DNA from: Ilyobacter_A sp963668015
Lineage (GTDB): Bacteria > Fusobacteriota > Fusobacteriia > Fusobacteriales > Fusobacteriaceae
Assembly: GCA_963668015.2 (NCBI GenBank)
Contig: CAXXCR010000020.1
Span: 1 to 38,555, forward strand
Reading direction: 5' to 3'
Length of the DNA: 38,555 nt
Positions 18,810 through 25,905 of this stretch are shown here, piece after piece. The notes beneath the pieces are model-generated. The model had not been told where the DNA came from. It saw only the letters and a program-made list of their open reading frames with translations, and made no database searches. A program made the position numbers and the translations under genes. Within the stretch, counting starts at the first letter, position 1. Every line of letters starts with the position of its first letter.

Positions 18810-19515
18810 ACTGTTTCTCCTTTTTTATCTCGTCATTTTGTAGTAGCTTCTCTGCGTTGTCCGACAACAGCAGTTTAGCCCTTTTTGCCCCCGCAAGATT
18901 TTCAAGCCTGTCTATACAATCCTTTATGTCATAGGTTCTGTATTGAGAACTGTGGGCGTCGCTTGCAAAGAAGTCTATTATCCCCGAGCTCAAATACTTT
19001 TCAACCCTTTTGACAAAACTTGGATTTTTCAGGCTGCTGAGATTGCACTGGAAAAGCACTCCTTTTTCAGCCAAACTCTTAAAAAAATGGAGATCAAAAT
19101 CTCCATATCTTTCTATATGTGCCAGTACAGGTGTGTATCCCATACCTATAAGAAGGTCTATACCCTTTTCAAGTATATTTTTTGAAACCATGTAAAGCTC
19201 TACAAGCAGGTATCTGCTTCCTGCCAGGCTTTCCACTTTCCCCTTTTTTATCGCTTCCAGACTGTCTGAAGAAAACATAACTTCGTTTCCCAAGTACAGC
19301 TCTATATCCACGTCCTTTTCCAAAAGTGCTTTTTTCAGTTCCCGAAACTTTTCTTCTAAGTTTTCATTCTCATATCTCCCGCTTATATAGTGGGGAGTAC
19401 ATATTATTTTTTTTACACCGTTTCTTTTGGCCTCGAGAGCCATCTCCACGGCCTCTTCTATTGAGGTAGCTCCGTCATCTGCAAACGGAATTATATGCGA
19501 ATGTATATCCACCAC
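18712..19515 (-). CDS. cpsB: PHP-family tyrosine-protein phosphatase (CpsB/YwqE)
   Basis: A 267-aa metal-dependent phosphotyrosine phosphatase that reverses autophosphorylation of the CpsD kinase. Metal-ligand motifs are VDIHSHIIPFADDGA at the N-terminus, IICTPHYI, LYLGNEVMF, LAHIERYGDF and FASDAHSSQYRTYD. It starts with GTG 19515 behind AAAGGTGATT, 2 nt after cpsD. The annotated C-terminus (KEKQYVEKNIGGIGSFST onward) is unlike the family and runs 98 nt into tolC. A stop in the neighbouring frame near 18825 suggests a lost base may have extended it. Confidence 0.93.
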   Translation of the reverse strand: MVDIHSHIIPFADDGATSIEEAVEMALEAKRNGVKKIICTPHYISGRYENENLEEKFRELKKALLEKDVDIELYLGNEVMFSSDSLEAIKKGKVESLAGSRYLLVELYMVSKNILEKGIDLLIGMGYTPVLAHIERYGDFDLHFFKSLAEKGVLFQCNLSSLKNPSFVKRVEKYLSSGIIDFFASDAHSSQYRTYDIKDCIDRLENLAGAKRAKLLLSDNAEKLLQNDEIKKEKQYVEKNIGGIGSFSTVFSSLFGRTRAGRGTGKN

Positions 19516-19517
19516 GG

Positions 19518-20225
19518 CTAATCACCTTTTGAGTAATCATGATAGTACTCATAATAGTTGTTGTAGTAGCTGTAGCTGCCGTAGCTGTACCCGCTTTTAT
19601 CTATCCTGTTTACAACCACACCGTATATATTTGCCCCTGCTCTTTTGAGGAAATTTGTAGTGTACTGTAGCTGTCTTTTGTTTACCATGTCATACCCGCA
19701 AATAAGAACCACACCGTCGCTGTTTTTGGCCAGAAGCCCAGATTCGGTTCCAACGGCCACAGGCGGCGTATCCAGTACCACAACATCGTAATCTTTTCTT
19801 ATTTCATCAAAAAACTTGGCTGTCTTCTTGGACTGCAGTATCTCTGTAGGGTTCATGTCCAGATGTTTTCCAGGTATAAAATCCAGGTTCTCCTCTACGT
19901 TTTTTTGAACCACCATGTCCTTGCTTTTATTTCCGCTGAGAAGGTCAAACAAACAGTGCTTGTTGTCCGTCTCGAAGACAGTGTGTATCCTGGGTCTTCT
20001 AAGGTCGCAGTCAACCAAAAGCACCCTTTCTCCGCTCATTGCCACACTCATTGCGTAATTGGTAGCTGCCGTTGTCTTCCCTTCCCCGGGTATCGAGCTG
20101 GTGAAAACCACCATTTTATTCTCTTTTTCTTCACTTAAAAAATAAAGATTTGACCTAAGTACCCTGAATGACTCCGATACAGGCGAATCCGTATCAACTG
20201 CGAAAAAGTTATGCCTTTTTGCCAT
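19518..20225 (-). CDS. cpsD: Bacterial tyrosine kinase (CpsD/CapB/YwqD)
   Basis: A 235-aa cytoplasmic BY-kinase. Walker A is SSIPGEGKTTAATNYA (around residue 44), Walker A' is VLLVDCDLRRPRIH, Walker B is VVVLDTPPVAVG. The C-terminal tail carries a tyrosine cluster of ten-plus residues (YSYYNNYYEYYHDYSKGD), the autophosphorylation site. It starts 2 nt after the cpsC stop. As a separate protein from the Wzz-like activator it follows the Firmicute CpsC/CpsD layout rather than the fused Wzc layout usual in proteobacteria. Confidence 0.95.
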   Translation of the reverse strand: MAKRHNFFAVDTDSPVSESFRVLRSNLYFLSEEKENKMVVFTSSIPGEGKTTAATNYAMSVAMSGERVLLVDCDLRRPRIHTVFETDNKHCLFDLLSGNKSKDMVVQKNVEENLDFIPGKHLDMNPTEILQSKKTAKFFDEIRKDYDVVVLDTPPVAVGTESGLLAKNSDGVVLICGYDMVNKRQLQYTTNFLKRAGANIYGVVVNRIDKSGYSYGSYSYYNNYYEYYHDYSKGD

Positions 20226-20227
20226 AT

Positions 20228-20971
20228 CTATCCCTGCCTTTTCTTTTTATTCTCTACGTTTAAAAGCTCAAAGTCCGGTATGCTGGCTATAACGCTGCAG
20301 CCGGTTATCCTCTCTATATCCTCCGGTTTTCTGATCTTATTTCTGAAAAACTCCAGAACGAAAACAACGAAGACCCCCAAAAAAGCACCCAGTACGAGTG
20401 AAATGGCAAGTATCAGCTTTTTGCCTGTCCCCGAAGGGTATTCAGGCGATTCCGCCATCTCCACTATCTTAAGGTTTTCAAACTTCATTATATTTTTTAT
20501 CTTTACTATAAACTCTTTGGATATCTCGTTTGCCACACGGGCTGCCATCTGCGGATTAGTGTCCTTATAGTATATGTTTATGAACTCCGTATCATCCACC
20601 GGCTGTACACGCAGCTTTTCTGCCACTTCCCTTGTCCCCATATCCATATCCAGTTTTCTGGCCACCTCTTTGAGTACACTTTTACTCTTGGCTACTTCCG
20701 TATACGTTGTCACAAGCTTCTGGTTTGTAGACAGTTCGTTTGCGTCCACCTGCCTGCTACTGTATATCTCGCCGCTGGATACCATTAGTTTTGCCTTGGC
20801 TTCGTATACATCCTGCCTCGTAAATGCAAAGATAGTACCTATAACGCCCACCACAATGGTGGACGCAAGAATGATCTTCCATCCCCTGAAAACCAAGAAC
20901 AAAATGTCCATCAAGTCTATCTCATCATCATAATCTCTTTCATCGATATCATATTGATTTTTATTACTCAC
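20228..20971 (-). CDS. cpsC: Wzz-domain chain-length determinant / kinase activator (CpsC/CapA)
   Basis: A 247-aa inner-membrane co-polymerase. It begins with GTG at 20971 behind TAGGGGGCA. A Wzz domain includes EIDLMDILFLVFRGWKIILA with the first helix about residues 33-50, DVYEAKAKLMVS, and a second helix ISLVLGAFLGVFVVFVLEFF about residues 190-210 preceded by a proline-containing EYPSGTGKK. The cytoplasmic tail (KPEDIERITGCSVIASIPDF) activates CpsD in known systems. It is the first gene of the minus-strand polysaccharide operon, with a good promoter just upstream. Confidence 0.93.
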   Translation of the reverse strand: MSNKNQYDIDERDYDDEIDLMDILFLVFRGWKIILASTIVVGVIGTIFAFTRQDVYEAKAKLMVSSGEIYSSRQVDANELSTNQKLVTTYTEVAKSKSVLKEVARKLDMDMGTREVAEKLRVQPVDDTEFINIYYKDTNPQMAARVANEISKEFIVKIKNIMKFENLKIVEMAESPEYPSGTGKKLILAISLVLGAFLGVFVVFVLEFFRNKIRKPEDIERITGCSVIASIPDFELLNVENKKKRQG

Positions 20972-21009
20972 AACTGCCCCCTATTAAAAATTAATATTAT
21001 ATACAAAAC

Positions 21010-21038
21010 ATTCTATCCCTTTTACCCCTCTATGTCAA
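21010..21038 (-). promoter_or_regulatory. Sigma70-like promoter of the cps operon
   Basis: On the minus strand TTGACA (21033-21038), 17-bp spacer, TAGAAT (21010-21015), about 40 bp upstream of the cpsC GTG. This is the best promoter match in the window. Confidence 0.75.
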
Positions 21039-21042
21039 GTAT

Positions 21043-21060
21043 GTTTTTTTTAAAAAAAAC
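21043..21060. repeat. 18-bp perfect palindrome between divergent promoters
   Basis: GTTTTTTTTAAAAAAAAC is a perfect palindrome immediately upstream of the cps -35 box and about 70 bp upstream of the divergent promoter. It may be an AT-rich UP-like or regulator-binding site. Confidence 0.5.
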
Positions 21061-21126
21061 ACCCCCTTATGTAAAACTATTGTATTTTTATGCAAAATGT
21101 CGGTATTTTAACCTTACAAAAAGCAT

Positions 21127-21155
21127 TTGACCAAGATAGTTTTTTATGGTATATT
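21127..21155 (+). promoter_or_regulatory. Sigma70-like promoter of the first barrel-protein gene
   Basis: TTGACC (21127-21132), 17-bp spacer, TATATT (21150-21155), giving an mRNA leader of about 150 nt before the GTG at 21312. No known riboswitch was recognised in this leader. Confidence 0.55.
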
Positions 21156-21311
21156 GAAAACAGGTCGGCGCTGATTTGTTTTTTAAAGAGAAACGTTAAA
21201 ATTATCAATAAAAAAGAATCTCGTTAAGAGTTCCTGGTAATTTAGCTTATATTTTCAGATACATGTTAAATTTATAATTGACAACAACCAGTACATCTAG
21301 GAGGATATCTT

Positions 21312-22112
21312 GTGAATCATAACTTCTTTCGCTTAACATTGCTATTTATATTGCTGTCAACTTTATCCTACGCTTCTACAGATAGTAATGACGCAATGTC
21401 AATTCAAACAAATTTCCCAACACATTCAATTTATGTGCCAAACAGAGCAGGGAAATCTCTTTCTACACCGACGGGGTGGGGGGCTTCGAATAATACTATC
21501 TTTATCGGAGCTGGCGGGACTACTCCACAAGCTTATACAGAAACCGCAGATGGATCTATTAGTTTTGGACTTGGTTTGGGTGACAGTTTGGAGAGTATAG
21601 GACTAGAGCTTTCGGTTTCATTAAGTGATTTTTCCACAATAGGGGAACCTTCATACGGTCTTAAGCTGCATAAGTACCTGGGATATGGGCTTGCTTTTGC
21701 TGTAGCAGGGGAACATCTTTTTCATGCAGACACATCAGATGCAGATGAAAGTTTCTACTCTGTAATCAGTAGAACTTCTCAAAACCATTCAAACGATGCA
21801 GGAATCTCAAAGTTTCATTATAGCCTCGGAGCAGGCAATGGTCGATTTGGAGAAAAAAGTCCAATGGACCAAAGCCAAGGCAAAGGAGAGCACGGAACAT
21901 ATGTATTCGGGTCCACCGCTTACGAAATATTTCCCGACACCAATTTTATTATTGAATGGACAGGTATAAATGTCAACATCGGCATATCCACCGCTCCCCT
22001 AAAAAACATTCCAATGGCAGTCACAATAGGTATCGGAGATCTCATAAAACAATTCTCCGGAGACGGTGCAAGAGTTTTCGGTTCCATTGGTTTTTCTTAC
22101 CAATTTAGATAA
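21312..22112 (+). CDS. Predicted secreted beta-barrel-like protein, paralog 1
   Basis: A 266-aa protein with a signal peptide (cleavage near LSYA-ST) and a strand-rich, glycine-rich body ending YQFR, consistent with a small outer-membrane barrel. It starts with GTG behind AGGAGG. It is clearly paralogous to the gene at 23913: shared blocks include IQTNFP, TPTGWGASNNT, FIGAGGTTPQAYTET, DGSISFG, KLHKYLGYG, SDADESFY, EWTGIN and GSIG. From memory the TPTGWGA and WTG blocks recall uncharacterised cyanobacterial outer-membrane-like proteins; this is a weak impression. No characterised function is recognised. A small secreted protein follows downstream after a c-di-GMP riboswitch and a repeat element. 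Confidence 0.8.
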   Translation: MNHNFFRLTLLFILLSTLSYASTDSNDAMSIQTNFPTHSIYVPNRAGKSLSTPTGWGASNNTIFIGAGGTTPQAYTETADGSISFGLGLGDSLESIGLELSVSLSDFSTIGEPSYGLKLHKYLGYGLAFAVAGEHLFHADTSDADESFYSVISRTSQNHSNDAGISKFHYSLGAGNGRFGEKSPMDQSQGKGEHGTYVFGSTAYEIFPDTNFIIEWTGINVNIGISTAPLKNIPMAVTIGIGDLIKQFSGDGARVFGSIGFSYQFR

Positions 22113-22233
22113 TCAAAGGGAATAGCTTACTCAAATCTATCAAAAATTATCAAGATCAAAAACACCATAGGTACAGAAACTTGACGGGGTAAATTATGCT
22201 GAGAATAGCAACAAAAAAAGTTTATTGCAAAGT

Positions 22234-22239
22234 TATACT
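22234..22239 (+). promoter_or_regulatory. Candidate -10 box for the riboswitch transcript
   Basis: TATACT lies about 7 nt before the riboswitch core. A convincing -35 is missing, so the riboswitch may alternatively be transcribed from the barrel gene upstream. Confidence 0.3.
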
Positions 22240-22245
22240 AAAACA

Positions 22246-22318
22246 AAATATCGGCAAACCACTGGAAACACTGGGACGCAAAACTATAGGGCCTGTAAAA
22301 TGGCAGCCAGCTGCAAGA
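22246..22318 (+). ncRNA. Cyclic-di-GMP-I riboswitch (GEMM)
   Basis: The core shows every hallmark of the GEMM-I aptamer in order: GCAAACC at 22254, a GAAA tetraloop hairpin (CCACTGGAAACACTGG), GGGACGCAAA at 22273, the tetraloop-receptor segment TATAGGGCCTGTAAAA, then GGCAGCCAGCTGC. Weak P1 flanks (ATAT..GCA / TGC..ATAT) close it. A terminator-like hairpin follows at 22361. The RNA would place the small secreted protein gene at 22744, and perhaps the following region, under control of the second messenger cyclic di-GMP. Whether ligand turns expression on or off cannot be read here. Confidence 0.88.
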
Positions 22319-22360
22319 ATATATATTAACGATTATATATATATACTTATCTATTCTTGG

Positions 22361-22382
22361 GCATGGTTATCATGCTTTTTTT
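22361..22382 (+). terminator. Riboswitch expression-platform terminator
   Basis: GCATG-GTTAT-CATGC followed by seven T residues. The stem is short but lies at the expected distance downstream of the aptamer. Confidence 0.6.
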
Positions 22383-22402
22383 AATTTAAAAACTTAAATA
22401 AG

Positions 22403-22718
22403 CTAAGTTGCTCGATGCTTCAAACAATATTGAATTTCTGAGAATCTTTTTTGACACAGAGTTTCACAGAGAAATCCTTAAGTCAAAAGATTTATTCTTT
22501 GTCACGAATTAAACGAATCTCACGAATGATTCAAAACCTTGAAAATTAAAGATTTTTAGTAAGCCTCTGTGAAGCTCACTCTTTTTCTCTGTATACTCTG
22601 TGGCCAATGTTTTGATTTTCTATTCGCGTCCATTAGTGTGATTCGTGACCAAAAAAAATTTTTATATACTTGGAAGAAATTCAGTAATTTATTGCAACAA
22701 TTTCAAGCAACAGCAAGT
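22403..22718. mobile_element. Type I MITE-like element, copy a
   Basis: Outer ends are imperfect inverted repeats: AATATTGAATTTCTGAG on the left, AAATTCAGTAATTTATTGC on the right. Inside are arm A (ACAGAGTTTCACAGAG), arm B (GTCACGAATTAAACGAATC), arm A' (CTCTGTGAAGCTCACTC and CTCTGTGGCC) and arm B' (GTGTGATTCGTGACC). It has no ORF. It separates the riboswitch from the gene at 22744 and its right end reaches to about 25 bp before that gene's ATG. Confidence 0.8.
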
Positions 22719-22743
22719 ATTAAATATCAAATGGAGGTATTTT

Positions 22744-23112
22744 ATGAAATTTAAATTTATTCTGTTAACTGTAATTTTCATTTTATGTTCAAACATCATT
22801 TTCACCCAAAGCGGAAATGCATCCGATAATTTAAACGGTCATGGATCCACTATAAGCAGTATAGCCAATATGTATACAAACCAATCCGACAACACAAACG
22901 GGTCCAGCTCCACTATAAATTCTATTGGAAGTATAATATCGGATGAAGCCAAATCCAAAAATCATAGTCAATCAAACAATTCCGATGATAAAAACGGTTC
23001 TAAAACAATGCCGTATGCGAGCGTTCCAGGAGTAAACGGAACCCTGGGAAAAGGTGTTGCCAAGTTAGATTCACTGCTAAATAAATTCGAAAATATATTT
23101 ACAAAAAATTAA
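22744..23112 (+). CDS. Small secreted protein with SDNxNG repeats, partner 1
   Basis: A 122-aa protein starting at ATG 22744 behind GGAGGT. It has an N-terminal signal sequence (FILLTVIFILCSNIIFTQS) and two copies of an Asn/Ser-rich unit, ASDNLNGHGSTISSI and QSDNTNGSSSTINSI. A hydrophilic spacer follows, then VPGVNGTLGKGVAKLDSLLN and a short amphipathic helix. The SDNxNG unit and the VPG motif recur in the protein at 24724, so the two are diverged paralogs. No known family is recognised. It lies downstream of a c-di-GMP riboswitch, so a role in surface attachment or matrix is a reasonable guess only. Confidence 0.75.
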   Translation: MKFKFILLTVIFILCSNIIFTQSGNASDNLNGHGSTISSIANMYTNQSDNTNGSSSTINSIGSIISDEAKSKNHSQSNNSDDKNGSKTMPYASVPGVNGTLGKGVAKLDSLLNKFENIFTKN

Positions 23113-23139
23113 ATAGTCAAATTCAAAAATTATTCTGAA

Positions 23140-23176
23140 AAATACTGCCTTTACATTTTAGGTAGTATTTTTTTAT
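23140..23176 (+). terminator. Rho-independent terminator after partner 1
   Basis: AAATACTGCCT and AGGTAGTATTT form a near-perfect stem with a 9-nt loop, followed by a T-rich tail. Confidence 0.75.
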
Positions 23177-23202
23177 TTAAAATACATATAATTAAGGTAA
23201 AC

Positions 23203-23682
23203 TAACCTAAGTTTCTACCTGTCATAAAATATTGAATTTATTGAAACCTGTTACTTTTTCTTGATAAAAAGTAACCAAAAATCAAGGCCTGTGAAAAATC
23301 AGCTAAAAGCTCTCGAAAATCTAAGAAAAATTTTAAAACTTGGCGAAAAGCACGCCTTCGGACACTAAAATTTTTCTAAAGATTTTTTCTCGATCTTTCT
23401 TAACGCTGATTATTTCAATGGCCAAAAAACCTAGAAATAATAACGTGCAAAGCATTTGAACTTAAACCCGTTTAAAAAATTGCGTTAATAAATCATCTTC
23501 TGAAATCCACTTTCATTGAAATAAAGAGATCTATCGACAATATTTCAATAGAAAGTTAGTTCAGAAGTGGTTTTAGTAATTTTTTATGGGTGTCGTTTCT
23601 TTGGTACTTTCTTTGGACAAGCAAAGAAAGTACCACAATTCAGTAATTTATCGCAATAATTATAAATAGCGACTTGAGTTAA
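23203..23682. mobile_element. Type II hairpin element, copy 1
   Basis: A ~480-bp element. Ends are imperfect inverted repeats of the same type as the type I elements (AACCTAAGTTTCTACC and ATAAAATATTGAATTT on the left; AATTCAGTAATTTATCGC and TAGCGACTTGAGTTAA on the right). The interior has a perfect hairpin GTTACTTTTT-CTTGAT-AAAAAGTAAC (23250-23275), a long imperfect central inverted repeat (about 23509-23577), and a perfect hairpin with GGTACTTTCTTTG arms (23603-23634). No transposase is present. Confidence 0.8.
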
Positions 23683-23787
23683 TTTATTTAATAGATCATA
23701 GACTACAAAACTTCACAAAAATATTTGAAATAAAAATATACATTAATATATACATATACTCCCTCTAAAATTAACTGTTTTTAATGT

Positions 23788-23816
23788 TTGATTTCATCCC
23801 TTCTATATGTTATACT
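23788..23816 (+). promoter_or_regulatory. Sigma70-like promoter of the second barrel-protein cassette
   Basis: TTGATT (23788-23793), 17-bp spacer, TATACT (23811-23816), about 95 bp upstream of the ATG at 23913. No riboswitch was recognised in the leader. Confidence 0.55.
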
Positions 23817-23912
23817 CAAAATGATTTCATAAATATTTAAATTTAATGTTCTTTAAAATATAATGTATCTATATAATTAAACAATTTACTTAAAAAGGGG
23901 GATATTTCTACA

Positions 23913-24713
23913 ATGAGAAAAAATCTATTCACAACTATTATTTTGTCATTGCTGCTTTCAGCTTTTTCTTTTGCAGCAGATACCGGGGATGCAGCTCTTA
24001 TCCAGACAAACTTTCCAGTATTTTCAACTGTATTGCCAAATAATGCAGGAAAATCTCTTGCCACACCAACAGGTTGGGGAGCATCAAACAACACTGTGTT
24101 CATCGGTGCAGGGGGTACAACTCCACAAGCATATACTGAAACTTCAGACGGTTCTATAAGTTTCGGTGGAGGTTTTGGGGACAGCGTTCAGAATCTGGGT
24201 GTAGAAGTTTCTTCTTCTATAAACGATTTCGACGAGCTGGATAACTTATCTTACAATATAAAACTACACAAATACCTAGGTTACGGTATGTCATTTGCAA
24301 TAGGTGGGGAACACCTTTTCCCAGCTGATGAGTCCGATGCTGATGAAAGTTTCTACGCGGTACTCAGCCGTTCATCGCAGCATCATATTAACGAAGAAGG
24401 AATTTCCAAACTTCACTACAGTTTTGGTATAGGTAGCGGTAGATACGGGGAAAAAAGCGATATGGACCAGGATGAAGGAAAAGGGAAACACGGTACCTAT
24501 GTGTTCGCTTCTACTGCCTATGAAGTTATGGAAAATACAAATGTTATACTTGAATGGACAGGGATAAACTTTAATACAGGTATCTCTACAACTCCTCTAA
24601 AGAATATTCCAGTTTCAGTGACACTAGGTTTAGGAGACCTTGTTGAGGAGTTTTCAGGCGACGGTGTAAGGCTGTTTGGTTCCATCGGTTATGCATACCA
24701 ATTTAAAAACTAA
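23913..24713 (+). CDS. Predicted secreted beta-barrel-like protein, paralog 2
   Basis: A 266-aa paralog of the protein at 21312, the same length to the residue and with the same block order. The signal peptide ends LLLSAFSFA-AD. Conserved blocks are IQTNFPVFSTVLPNNAGKSL, TPTGWGASNNTVFIGAGGTT, DGSISFGGGFGDSVQNLGVE, IKLHKYLGYG, DESDADESFYAVLSRSSQHH, YGEKSDMDQDEGKGKHGTYV, LEWTGINFNTGIS and GSIGYAYQFKN. Alternating strands and an aromatic near the C-terminus suggest an outer-membrane barrel. GGGGG is the ribosome-binding site. The next gene starts only 10 nt later, so the two are an operon. Confidence 0.82.
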   Translation: MRKNLFTTIILSLLLSAFSFAADTGDAALIQTNFPVFSTVLPNNAGKSLATPTGWGASNNTVFIGAGGTTPQAYTETSDGSISFGGGFGDSVQNLGVEVSSSINDFDELDNLSYNIKLHKYLGYGMSFAIGGEHLFPADESDADESFYAVLSRSSQHHINEEGISKLHYSFGIGSGRYGEKSDMDQDEGKGKHGTYVFASTAYEVMENTNVILEWTGINFNTGISTTPLKNIPVSVTLGLGDLVEEFSGDGVRLFGSIGYAYQFKN

Positions 24714-24723
24714 GGAGGCTTAA

Positions 24724-25302
24724 ATGAAAAACAAATTTAAATATATTATTTTGACTGCTTTTCTTCTTGCTTCAATGAACAGCTTTGCTTCTGGCAACAG
24801 CTCGGATAACTTTAACGGAAGCTTCACTACAGTTAATACCATTCCAGTTACTTCAGTTACTATATCACAGGCAGTAACTACAGTAAGTTCAACATCTACC
24901 ACTACTACCACTTCAACTGACGGAGGCACAAGTACTTCTGCCGAAGGTGGATCTACGACTGACGGTGCGTCTACTGATGGAACAGCAACGGATGACGGCG
25001 AATCATCGGATAGCTCAAGTGAAACTGTCGTTAATCCAAATGTTGTACCTGGCATAACTGGGGTTATAGCTGATGTAGTTGGAGGAATTGCTTCTGTTTT
25101 CAACTCTATGGAAACTGCTCTATCTGGATCACCTGTAGCAGCTGTTACAACTTCTGACACCTCAACAGGAGTGGTAAGTTCACCTATCGGTGGAGGTGCT
25201 GCTGGTGGAACTGGTACCGGTGGAGCCGCTAATGGCGGAGTTGATGCCAATGGGGCTTCTGGCAATGGTGAAGATAACGGCAGCTCAAGAGATTACTACT
25301 AA
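24724..25302 (+). CDS. Ser/Thr/Gly-rich small secreted protein, partner 2
   Basis: A 192-aa exported protein (signal peptide ending MNSFA-SG) with AAGGAGG ribosome-binding site overlapping the previous stop region. Residues about 24-40 carry NSSDNFNGSFTTVNTI, the unit shared with the partner at 22744. A low-complexity Thr/Ser/Asp stretch follows (about 55-100), then VNPNVVPGITGVIADVVGG, aligned with VPGVNG in partner 1, and a glycine-rich tail (GGGAAGGTGTGG). The biased composition and extracellular fate suggest a fibre, matrix or glycosylation substrate; no family is recognised. Confidence 0.78.
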   Translation: MKNKFKYIILTAFLLASMNSFASGNSSDNFNGSFTTVNTIPVTSVTISQAVTTVSSTSTTTTTSTDGGTSTSAEGGSTTDGASTDGTATDDGESSDSSSETVVNPNVVPGITGVIADVVGGIASVFNSMETALSGSPVAAVTTSDTSTGVVSSPIGGGAAGGTGTGGAANGGVDANGASGNGEDNGSSRDYY

Positions 25303-25325
25303 TCTATAAAATTATTAATAATTAT

Positions 25326-25358
25326 AAATCCCTGCAAATCAAAGTTGTTTTGCAGGGA
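25326..25358 (+). terminator. Rho-independent terminator of the second cassette
   Basis: AAATCCCTGCAAA, 9-nt loop, TTTGCAGGGATTT continuing into a T-run; a strong stem. Confidence 0.9.
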
Positions 25359-25431
25359 TTTTTTTATTTCCTATTTGCTTTAAAAGAAATACTCAAAAAA
25401 TGCATATACTATTTAATAGCATATTTTTATT

Positions 25432-25905
25432 TACTCAAATCGCTATCTATAGCATAAAATATTGAATTTATTAGCCATACTTTCTTTGCTTGTCCAAAGA
25501 AAGTATCAAAGAAACGACACCCTAAAAAATTCCTAAAATCCCTTCCGAACTAACTTTTTATTGAAATATAGTCGGCAAGCCTCCTTATTTCAATGAAAGT
25601 GGATTTCAGAAGTTGATTTCTTAACGTAATTTTTTAAATGGGTTTAGGGTCAAAAGCTTTAAACGCAATTATTTCTAAGCATTTCGGCCATTGAAAACAT
25701 CAGCGTAAAGAAAGATCGAGAAAAAATCTTTAGAAAAGTTTTAGTGTCCGAAGGCACGGTTTTTGTGCCAAGTTTTAAAACTTTTCTTAGATTTTCGAGA
25801 GCTTTTAGCTGATTTTTCACAGGCCTTGATTTTTGGTTACTTTTTATCAAGAAAAAGTGACAGGTTTCGAGAAATTCAGTAATTTATCACATAATTTCAA
25901 GAAGC
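25432..25905. mobile_element. Type II hairpin element, copy 2 (interior inverted)
   Basis: The same interior as at 23203 but in reverse: the CTTTCTTTG hairpin is now at 25477-25506 and the TTACTTTTT hairpin at 25835-25861, with about 80-90 percent matching sequence between by eye. The outer ends keep the polarity of copy 1 (ATAAAATATTGAATTT left, AAATTCAGTAATTTATC right). It fills most of the gap between the second cassette and the PTS gene. Confidence 0.8.

Noticed and set aside
22196..22384. 62-codon plus-strand frame
   Set aside because: It overlaps the cyclic-di-GMP riboswitch and its terminator, so conservation there is RNA structure rather than protein.
22569..22743. Upstream extension of the partner 1 reading frame and an overlapping frame in the repeat element
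   Set aside because: The sequence is repeat-element DNA; the ATG at 22744 has GGAGGT and starts a signal peptide, so the extension is not coding.
24720..25265. 181-codon minus-strand frame rich in proline and valine
   Set aside because: It is the antisense shadow of the Ser/Thr/Gly-rich secreted protein; its composition follows from the sense codons.
25659..25850. 63-codon minus-strand reading frame
   Set aside because: It lies wholly inside the type II repeat element, is not preserved as the same frame in the other copy, and has no ribosome-binding site.
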